From Adiantum capillus-veneris (Eukaryota > Streptophyta > Polypodiopsida > Polypodiales > Pteridaceae), in assembly GCA_014529385.2 (NCBI GenBank), contig CM043944.1:55225768-55289767 (forward strand): a DNA stretch of 64,000 nt, given 5' to 3'. Each line of letters opens with the position of its first letter. The first letter of the stretch is position 1. Under the pieces are notes generated by a model. It had not been told where the DNA came from, did no database searches, and saw only the letters and a list, made by a program, of their open reading frames with translations. This document shows, piece by piece, positions 55,652-64,000 of this stretch. Made by a program: the position numbers and the translations under genes.

Positions 55652-56072
55652 GTTCTTTTTCTTCCACACTACATGCCCATTGCTTATTAGTAAGTGGTTT
55701 GTGTTGCTGTTTTATTGCAGAAAATGAGCAGACACAGGGAAAGAAGCTCAACCCAAAGGATGTCAATGCTTTTGGTGAGGTGTCAGTTTCTAACTGCCTC
55801 TTCGTGTGTATATACAACCTCTAAGCCAATTTCTTTTGCATGTTTTGTAGGTATTGTGGAATGCAAAGGGAATGGTGGTACCAGGCGGCTGTGTCCATTC
55901 CTTGATTTATGAAGTTCGCCCACCAAGAGGCCAGCTTATACATGAGTTTTGGCATGCATATGCACTATCATTAACTTCCATGCATGATAGCAAAACCTTT
56001 TTGATCGTAGCCAGGCAATTTGGCAAGGAGCTGGGCATCGACAGCTCCACACACACATGGGGGTACTACTAA
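54960..56072 (+). other. Unrecognised multi-exon gene remnant
   Basis: Exon-like pieces with splice-like borders: about 54970-55040 (HESLLDNAVEDGDVVYLDSS, donor GTATGT); 55722-55774 after TTGCAG (NEQTQGKKLNPKDVNAF, donor GTGAGG); and 55852-56072 after TTGTAG, where two frames compete (IVECKGNGGTRRLCPFLDL, or VRPPRGQLIHEFWHAYALS to GIDSSTHTWGYY). No family was recognised. A (GA)n tract at 55582-55649 lies in the second intron. Confidence 0.3.
55582..55649. repeat. (GA)n microsatellite
   Basis: About 34 GA units. Confidence 0.95.
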
Positions 56073-56588
56073 AACTTTTCAAGTAGGGACTTCAGTATTT
56101 AGGGTTTATAATGTTACTATGGCTTCTAGGAGACCATGTTACAAAGATTGGTGCAGGTTTAATATACAATGACTAAAGTTTATATATGTTGGCTGCTTTG
56201 ATCTATTCACTGCTGGTCAGAGTGCAACATCACCTTTGTATGCGATTTTATCTATTCACTGTAGGTCACCTTTGAGTTATACAGTAGTTCAAATTGTGGT
56301 GTATGTGATTTAGAAAAGGCTCGAGTTGTGGTGGTAGGGATGCGTCTCCATAGACAAATAAAATGGTACTAAAAGCTCCCTTTTGCAGGTCATAGATTTA
56401 TGCCTTTTTTTTGTCCGTTAAGATGCTTGCAAAAGCAGGTTATCATCACTACCTTAGGATCATGCACAGGATGATTCATGTTTAAGCACTAAGATCTAGT
56501 TTATGAGCAATAACATTCTCTTGGCTTGCACAAATCTTCAATATATAAATGATCCATTTCTATGTTTATTCGTGAACGGGCGGGCGGG

Positions 56589-56642
<54 letters not shown>

Positions 56643-58009
56643 TCTAGAGGGAGGGGAGGCATTGGAGGTTGTGACTTATTCTAGAAGATGATAAGGACTT
56701 ATGCTAGAAGGGTGGGGTGGCTTATTTTGGAAGATGATCTTGCTCTAGATGTTCATATCATCCCCTCTAGACTTTGTTGCAAGGGGGTTGTTTTCACGGG
56801 CAAGGTTATACAAAGCTTTCGAGGCATACGAAGGGTGCTTTTGAATACGGAAGGTTGGCAAGAACAAAGCTTTAGGTTGTTTGAGTAAAAGGTGTGTATC
56901 AATAAAGTGTGTGTAAAAGCTTTAGCTCCACACATAGGAGCATGGAAATGACCCAACTGAAAAACCCATAGCATATTATCTACACTTTTTGATCTTAGTG
57001 CCCATTAGCAGATTTCTTACGTGACTAGTATCAAAAGATAGACTCATCCATTAACAGCAATGCCATCAACACAAAAAGTGTTACATCTTTAATATTATTA
57101 CACCACAATTCCAATCAATTGCTACTAGTGTGAACTTTTCTTGGGCAATGCTCAAAACACAAATGAAAATCTTTGGCCTTTCATTCACAAGCAGTCCAGT
57201 TCAGCCATGCATGTCAATATTTTTTCAATCCTCAAAACTAGAAAGCGCAATGTTGGCAATGTTGGTGGAATTAGATATGTTCACGAGGAAAGCCACAATA
57301 CCATGTATGATAAGACATGCTTTATCACTCTCTAAGCATCAACAATGCAAAAGTACTTGCAAGATTTTGTAAATAAGCATCAAGCTTTATCTTTGGTCGA
57401 TTCGACTTCTTAATGGAAAAACTTTTGAAAATTGACAATCTTAATGATACAAACATAGTCAAATACTCTAGAGTCCCAACAACTTGTAACCGTGTCTCAC
57501 AACAAACATGTCATTCACATTAGGTATAAGCAATACATAGCCATTCTATGGTTACACTATTATTAAATCTTAAATGGACCCTTGTTACATTTCCAACAAG
57601 TGCTATATCCCTTTGTAAAACATAATGAATGTGCACATTATTCATGCTTTATAATGATGTAGATACCATTTCACAAGAAACACTTACATTACAACTAAGC
57701 TAAGCAAAAGCTTTGAGTAGCTACTGCTCCTACAAAAAAATTTGACACGAGCCTAGAAATGGAGAAAATCTAAAGCTTCAATCAATTGATAGGATCAACT
57801 AGCCACTCAACAATATAGCATCGATGAGCACAGAATGAGGCATGTAACAAGATGGTGGCCAACTTGGTATTTAGTGATTTGAGTGTCATCATGAGGGATC
57901 TGAATAACTATATAAGCGTGTTCTTCCAAGATGAAAAGAACGAACACATCCCAAATGCGATGACCTATCACAATTTCTAGGAGGCTGACCACTTTGTTGC
58001 TCTAGCCTC
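56073..58009. other. No gene seen; (GA)n tract
   Basis: AT-rich, with a (GA)n microsatellite at about 56591-56639. Short open frames (56688-56888, 57130-57372) lack motifs or context. Confidence 0.55.
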
Positions 58010-58399
58010 TTGCTGCCTCACCTCTGGTACTCTAGGAGTAGCTTGTACAATGCTCACTTGCATTAAAAGACATGTAGTAAATGTAAAGTGTGAGCTTTGT
58101 CCTAAGGTGCGAGTCAAGGAGAGGAGAGTGGATTTATCCCACATACTGTGGAGCAAGGCTGTAGAGCTACTTAAAGCTCATTCCTTGAATCAATAAACAA
58201 CAATCATTTTGCACTACATGCTTGTCTATGGTGAGCTTGTGCTAAGCTAAGTCAATACTCAAGATTGTGTTTATGAGTCCAAGCTAATCCTATCTTGGAA
58301 CCTAATTCACTTGAGTGATAACCTTGCTTACACACACTCACACACTTGCACCATGTTTCTCTTTCATCCACCATAGCTAGCACGATCCAATTCCTAACA
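58010..58399 (+). mobile_element. Possible LTR end with primer-binding site
   Basis: CCTAACA at 58393-58399 is followed by TTTGGCATCAGAGCC; TGGCATCAGAGC (58402-58413) differs by one base from the initiator tRNA-Met primer site. The LTR start is unknown (58010 is a guess) and no partner LTR was found. CA-rich and AT-rich sequence lies within. Confidence 0.35.
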
Positions 58400-59639
58400 T
58401 TTGGCATCAGAGCCATGGTGTGCTAGCTAGGATTTTCATTATGCATTAGTATGTGTTAATCATTAGCATCTCCATTAACTTCGATTAGCACTTCTTAATC
58501 ATCTTTTTTTTGAGTCCTTAATCTATCATCACCTCTCTCCTTCCACCTCTAATAATCATCACTTAATAATCACTAGACTAATTAGTTGTGAGCAAGCTCA
58601 TGGATTTGATTCCTATGAACCACTACTCTCACTAGTTAATCTTGGTGGTCAATTAAGCGATCTTTAGATTCAACCTCTTCAATTTGTGTACATTAAATGT
58701 CATTTCCCCCCAATTTGCACTTGCAATTAATTTCTCTAGCTTTACCATTAAGCTTCATCACCCTCGTCATCTCAAAGCACTCCTCAAAACCTATCCATAG
58801 AGTCCCTAAGTGCCCCATTCTGACAAGGGAAGCCCATTCAATTTTTTTTTTCTAAAAATAGGTGTGTGTGTTATGTGTGTGCGTGTGCATTACCTACTGG
58901 CATTGGGCTCATAATCTAATTAAAAGGGCCTTACACCAACACAACGTGTGAGGTGTGTTGGCTAGCCCAATTTGAGTAATCTAAATTTGGCACTAACGTT
59001 TCGAGGTCAAACCTAATCTCGACAACTTGGGCAGACCCGAAACAGGACTCAAATTGGCTTTTTTTTGGAGGAAGCACATCCGCAAGGGAGAATTCCCACG
59101 AACCTGCCCGGTGCTCCTACCCGTCTGCCCGCGCGCCTGCCTGACCGTGCCCGCGCCGCTCGAACTGCCCGGCTTCAATCTCCGCCCCTACAGGGCCCCC
59201 CTTCCCACGGCGCTGCCTCGAGCCTCAAAGGCCTTCAATTTTATAAGCATTCCCCCCTCACAGGGGCGCATTCCCACAGGCCAGACAATACCTTGGTGGC
59301 CAGTCACACCAAAGCCTCAAGCCTCCGAGCACCTCCAAGAAGCCCAAAGCTTCCAAGCTCAAGGCCCTGCTCCCACCAAACTGCAGCAAGGCAACCGAAA
59401 ATTTTCAAAACCTCAAAGGCGTCAAAGAACTCCGAGTGGAAGAGATAAAGCAACCAAAGGCAAATTTCAAAAGGCTTCATCTCAAAGAAAATCTTCAAAG
59501 CATCACCAAGCATCCAAAGGAGCATCACTTCATTGTGAAGAGGGGCTTCACCGACAGTGAAGAGGAGCTTCACATTGAAGCAAAAATCCAAAGTACAAAT
59601 TGAAATCTTGTAGCCAAGCACAACACTTTCTTGCAATGT
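58400..59639. other. No recognised gene; GC-rich patch
   Basis: If 58402 is a primer site this would be retroelement leader, but no Gag motif is seen. About 59085-59300 is strikingly GC- and C-rich compared with its surroundings. An open frame at 59027-59560 is Pro/Ala/Lys-rich low-complexity sequence without motifs. Confidence 0.4.
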
Positions 59640-59914
59640 ATGTAGTTATATTTGTCTACATGGATGACATTATGTGCTTTTGTGATGGGATAGAAATTGG
59701 CATTGGAGAGTCTGCAAATCGCTAAAATCTCTCCATGTGTGAAGAATTTGTGACAAATTGTATGAGAAATTCCGCATGCTTGGGCTCTCGGAGTATGACC
59801 AAGACAGAAGAGAGCATTAATTTTTGCATAAACCAAGATATTTTAGCATATTGTTGCATGTCATTATGACACATGGAATAAAGCTTGATTGTACCACAAA
59901 AAGGGGGACAGGAG
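59640..59914 (+). pseudogene. Copia RT scrap and polypurine tract
   Basis: VVIFVYMDDIMCF (59643 onward) matches the copia RT catalytic motif (usually Y-x-DD). After ~200 bp with stops, AAAAAGGGGGACAGGAG directly precedes the LTR at 59915, a PPT-like context. It looks like the 3' end of an internally deleted copia element upstream of the main one. Confidence 0.45.
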
Positions 59915-60106
59915 TGTTGGGGTATAAAGCCCAATGTGGTCGCCCAGGTAAGTGGGCGGGCCGCCATGTATGTACACATATTCTTTTGTAAAAACCTAAT
60001 AAGAACTCACTATGCTCTGTACATTATAACAGAGCGAGTTCACCATATCATCGTGCTCTTCTTCTCGCACTCTCTCTCGCGTCGCACTTCCGCTCGTACT
60101 CCTTCA
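59915..60106 (+). mobile_element. Ty1/copia LTR (192 bp)
   Basis: TGTTGGGGTATAAAGCC to CTCGTACTCCTTCA, with TG...CA ends. It is followed by the primer site. It is short for a plant copia LTR. A C/T-rich tract near 60060-60105 precedes the end. Confidence 0.72.
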
Positions 60107-60108
60107 AC

Positions 60109-60120
60109 TGGTATCAAAGC
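60109..60120 (+). promoter_or_regulatory. Copia primer-binding site
   Basis: TGGTATCAAAGC, one mismatch to the initiator tRNA-Met site, two bases after the LTR. Confidence 0.8.
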
Positions 60121-61205
60121 TCAGATCGAGGCTCGGGGCAGCATTTGCAGGTAGCCAGAGTCACATGCTCAGATTGGAGTGAGATTCGACAGGCGAAGAC
60201 ACGGCCCCAAATCCTGTGGGAGATCTCAAAGGGCTTGGTGTTCTTAGAATTTCATTCTGAGGTCATCTCGGCCACCGTTCGGCTTCGACAAAGTTCTGCG
60301 CAGGCCATTTTCGAATACGTGGTCTCGGCGGGTGCAGATCCGCGGGTGCAGATCCGACTCTGCAAATTTGGGGTTTCGGCCTACGACTGCAAGTGTTGAG
60401 GATATCTACACTTCCAGAGTACTGATTTGTGGCTGTCTACACAAAAAAGGACGGCTCACAGTTCTTGGAGGCGTGTCACATACAACACGGACGCACCTAC
60501 ACAGACTGTAGGCGACATCCACTAGTTCATCAAGTAGCTTGTGTTTGCTGCTTGATATTCCAGATTTCATCCTAACATTGTAGGTACTTCCACATGGGAT
60601 GTATTGTCAGAGATGCTGTATGTCTGTTGAGGGTTTGCTGGCTGTGAGTCACGTAGCAAACAACCGCCGCAGCGGTTACAGCATACAGTGGGACATTTGT
60701 GGATGTATGACTTTGTGGGAAGTCTATGTACTGTCAGATTTACTGCAGCCTTTGTTGAGGGTCGAGTGAGGTTTTATTGAGCTGGGGGATTCTCGAATGT
60801 TGAGATCCTTTCAGTGATACAGGTCTTGGAGCGATCCCTCGAGCACCCTTAGATAGGCAGCTAGGATGTATTGACTATGAGTTAGACAGTTGGGATTGCA
60901 TCTTTGCTTTACTGCCGTTGAGGCATTGTCGCAGTCTATGCTTACAGGACAGTGACAGGACAGTGAGAGACAATACAGGTGCAGGACAGGTTTACCCACA
61001 GCTTACAGTGTTAGAGAGACAGTGGTTTTTTGAGCTGTTTTTGAGTACACCAGAGCCATTTTACAAAGGAGACTCTGTCGAAATTTTTGCAGAATCTGAA
61101 GCTTTCTTGGTTCATTTGACAGGTTGATATTGGTTCAGAGGTCAGTTTACAGGGGAAACTCTGCCGGATTTTTCCCAGGAAAGTAAACTACTGTGAAGCG
61201 TAGCT
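60121..61205 (+). other. Copia 5' leader
   Basis: About 1.1 kb between PBS and the Gag start with no conserved protein motif; unusually long for copia. Open frames here (60145-60399, 60918-61127) look fortuitous. Confidence 0.55.
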
Positions 61206-62027
61206 ATGGCTGGATCACAGGACACTGCTCTTTACAATATCAAGAAGATGGATGGAACCAATTTCCCATTGTGGAAGAAGCAGATTTGGCACGTGTTGGT
61301 ACAAAAGAAGCATATAAAACCTATAAAGCTCAAGGGGATAAAACCAGAAGATATGGACGAAGATGAATGGAGCGAAATGGATGAATTGACACTTTCTACC
61401 ATTATGCTGACTTTGGCAGAAAGCGTTTACTTCAATGTAGCAGACGAGATGTCGGCTTATGAAGCATGAACAAAGCTGAGTGATCTTTATGAGAAGCAGA
61501 GTGCAACTTCACAGGTATACTGGCTTAAGAAGCTTGTTGACTTGAAGATGAAAGAAGGGACACCTATGTCCAATCATCTGAATGAATTCAACACCATCTA
61601 CAGTCAGTTGTCAGCTCAAGGTGTCAAGTTTGATGAACCTGTTAGAGCTATGTTCCTGTTGATCACATTGCCGAAAAGTTGGGACACTTTTCGCACAACT
61701 TTGAGTAATTTTGCACCTCCAGATGGTTTGACCATAGCAAGTGTAGAAGGCAGTCTGCTTACTGAAGAAACCAACAGAAAGAAAATGGACAAAGGCAAAG
61801 GAACAGCCTTAGTTGTCAGGGGAAGGACCAAAGAAAAGTACAAAGATGGAAAGAGGGATCAATCTCGTAGCAAGTCCCGCAGTGCTAAAGGCAAGAGTGA
61901 CATAGAATGCTACCATTGTGGCAAGAAGGGTCACATGAAAAGAGACTGCAGAGAATGGAAAGTAGAAAAAGGCAAAGAGAAAGCAGAAGACCATGGTGAG
62001 AAGAACAAGTCCTCAGTGAAGATTTAA
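61206..62027 (+). pseudogene. gag: Ty1/copia Gag
   Basis: ATG 61206 (MAGSQDTALYNIKKMDGTNF, LWKKQIWHVL) leads a UBN2-type Gag: SYEKQSATSQVYWLKKL-like region, KMKEGTPMSNHLNEFNTIYS, TLPKSWDTFRTTLSNFAPP, then a basic linker and the CCHC knuckle CYHCGKKGHMKRDC at ~61909-61950. Two stops interrupt it: TGA at 61467-61469, where Trp is expected (YEA, stop, TKLSDLYEK), and TAA at 62025-62027 at the Gag-protease junction. Otherwise the register is continuous with the protease, so the element is fairly young. Confidence 0.88.
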
Positions 62028-63477
62028 GAAATAAATGTGACAAACACTGTTGCAGAGGATGACAGTCTAGTGTCAGGAGATATCTACTTCTTGAAAAATA
62101 CAATGGACTCAGCTCTTCTTACAGCATCTGATGGAAATGCACTGAGTGAGTGGATTATAGACTCAGGGGCATCACTTCATGTGTCTCCAAACAAGGAGTG
62201 GTTTACCTCTTATGTGACCACTAAAGATCATGTTCGGCTAGGCAATGGGCAGACATGTGAGATCTTAGGTGTTGGAGATGTTCAATTTAAGTTTCAGAAT
62301 GGCTCTTCTTTCACGCTGAAGAATGTGAGACATGTTCTCGCAATTACAAAGAGCTTGATCAGCACAGGTTTACTTGATGATGCTGGCTACGTCACCACTT
62401 TTGGATAGAACATGTGGAAGATATCCAAGGGTTCTATGACAGTAGCACATGGAGTAAAGTCTGGAGGACTTTACATGATTTATGTATCAAATGTCTCTAA
62501 AAATGTAATCAATGTAACCGAGCAGCCGAACGTTTCTTTGTGGCATAGCCGGTTAGGACATATATCCAAGAAGGGAATGGAAATCTTGTCTCGTTCTGGT
62601 TATTTTCCTGGCTTGTCATTTAATGATTTTGAATTCTGTGAACATTGTCTGTATGGTAAGCAAACACAACATCCACATAAGCATAGAAGTAATAGAAGAG
62701 ATACACAGTTGGTACTTGTTCATAGTGATTTGTGTGGACCTATGCCTAACCTATCTCTAGGGGGAGCTTCTTACTTTATGACATTTATAGATGATTACTC
62801 GAGGAAAGTATGGGTTTACTTTCTCAAGCACAAGGATGAAACGTTTAGTGTTTTCAAAACGTTTGTGACACTAGTGGAGAATCAGAGTGGCAAGAAGCTT
62901 AAATGCTTACGCACTGACAATGGTGGAGAGTATGTTTCAAAGGCCTTTCAGGACTTTTGTGAGTCAAAAGGTATAAAACGTGAACTTTCTACTCCTTACA
63001 ATCCTCCTCAAAATGGTGTTGCTGAGAGGATGAATAGGACCATACAAGAGAAGGTCAGAAGTATGTTGTCTAATGCACAAATGCCAAATGGGTTTTGGGC
63101 TGAAGCTGTATCAGCAGCTGTTCATCTTATAAATAGATCTCCTAGCAAGGTTTTGCAGAAGGATTCAGTGGAAGAGATGGTATGGTCAGGCAAAATGCCC
63201 TCATACAAGCATCTCAGAGTCTTTGGCTGTGAGGCATATACTCATGTTCCAAAGGAATTTAGGAGCAAAATTGAGCCAAAGAGTAGAAAGTGCATCTTTC
63301 TAGGCTATGGTAATTCTGGTGAGATGGGGTACAGACTTTGGGATCTAGAATCCAGAAAGGTTATCCGCAGCAATGATGTTCACTTTAATGAAGCCAAATA
63401 TCATTCTAAACCAGAGAGGGTTGAGGAGATTAGAAAAGTTGTCTTCCAAGAAGATGGACCTGCACGTGCAAGACAAA
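62028..63477 (+). pseudogene. pol: Ty1/copia protease and integrase
   Basis: Same register as Gag. Protease: WIIDSGASLHVSPNKEWF (active-site DSG), LGNGQTCEILGVGDVQFKF. TAG at 62406-62408 then interrupts FG, stop, NMWKISKG. Integrase: zinc domain LWHSRLGHISKKGMEIL and CEHCLYGKQ; core with HSDLCGPM (first Asp), RTDNGGEYVSKAFQDF (second Asp) and NGVAERMNRTIQEKVRSML (Glu). The downstream GKMPSYKHLRVFGCEAYTHV and CIFLGYG blocks are typical. A frameshift at about 63476 separates integrase from RT. Catalytic residues are all present. Confidence 0.9.
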
Positions 63478-64000
63478 TGTCAGGGCTCAAGAGGAGCAAG
63501 GACAGGGTAGAGTGGAACCACAGGTTGTGGCTGAGCCTGAGCCACCTATTGTGCGTAGATCTGGACGTATCACGCGACCTCCTGATAGGTTTGTTCCATC
63601 TATGAACTATGTCATGTTGACTGATTGCAACGAGCCTTCATGTTACAAGGAAGCAGTGCAAATGAAGGACTCCGGGAATTGGAAATTGGCCATGCAGTCA
63701 GAGATGACAGCTCTGCATAAAAACCAGACATGGAAGCTAGTTAAATTACCACAGGTCAAAAAGGCTCTACCTTGTAAATGGGTTTACAGGTATAAGATCA
63801 CCGCTAATGATAGTCAACCAAAGTACAAAGCAAGGCCTGTTGCCAAGGGATTTAAGCAAGAACAAGGCATTGACTTTGATGAAGTCTTCTCTCCGGTGGT
63901 CAAGATGACTACATTGAGATGCTTTCTTGCATTGGTTGCCATATTAGATTTGGCGTTGCACCAAATGGATGTCAAGACAACGTTCTTGCATGGTGATTTA
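63478..64000 (+). pseudogene. pol: Ty1/copia reverse transcriptase, N-terminal part, cut by window end
   Basis: In the shifted register: RRSGRITRPPDRFVPSMNYV, then YKEAVQMKDSGNWKLAMQSE, CKWVYRYKITANDSQPKYKA, GFKQEQGIDFDEVFSPVVKM and LALHQMDVKTTFLHGDL at the window edge. These are the canonical first RT motifs of copia. The catalytic Y-x-DD, RNase H and 3' LTR lie beyond 64000. Confidence 0.9.

Overview
The window looks like repeat-dominated nuclear DNA of a large-genome land plant. It holds plant-type Ty3/gypsy chromovirus and Ty1/copia elements with initiator-tRNA-Met primer sites, L1-type LINE debris, a CACTA-type end, many AG/CT microsatellites and GT-AG introns. The gypsy Gag with a C-I-W-C-type knuckle and the nuclease-kinase genes would fit a seed-free plant such as a fern or lycophyte, but that is a weak inference. 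I see no rRNA, tRNA or CRISPR, and no clearly intact housekeeping gene.

Layout. 1-2618: satellite array of ~173-bp monomers with a six-monomer (~1.03 kb) higher-order period; each monomer carries a strong hairpin. 2628-4007: CACTA (En/Spm-like) transposase remnant, subterminal repeats and a CACTACAAG-type end. 4149-6242: a gypsy gag and a second transposase-like pseudogene, both minus strand. 7319-8709: AT-rich segment bounded by inverted repeats.

9286-17521 is the most unusual part. It is a decayed cluster with four modules on the minus strand: a multi-exon DDE-transposase-like gene, a CCHC/coiled-coil small ORF, a histone-H3-like gene and a Ulp1/C48-protease-like gene. A convergent plus-strand gene contains a ubiquitin-like stretch. 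Together they resemble one large DNA transposon carrying chromatin and ubiquitin-like-pathway cargo. I do not recognise such an element. Most in-frame stops in it sit where glutamine (CAA/CAG) or tryptophan is expected.

18130-24767: gypsy remnants, an LRR-gene fragment and simple repeats. 24786-34010: a chromodomain gypsy element split by a nested LTR element (28237-32639) with a perfect CTTGG target duplication. 34017-39655: an L1-type LINE interrupted by a related LTR element. 40252-54921: a long inverted structure in which two copies of a restriction-nuclease-like plus kinase-like gene lie in opposite orientation, each abutting an LTR 3' end. Between them are several damaged members of the same LTR family, including deletion derivatives that encode an HD-rich-repeat / integrase-remnant / chromodomain-like fusion protein. 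54960-58400: an unrecognised multi-exon gene remnant and AT-rich DNA. 59915-64000: a copia element (LTR, PBS, Gag, protease, integrase, start of RT) running off the window.

Most retroelement genes are broken by stops and frameshifts. Exon boundaries and family calls come from reading frames and motifs by eye, without database searches.
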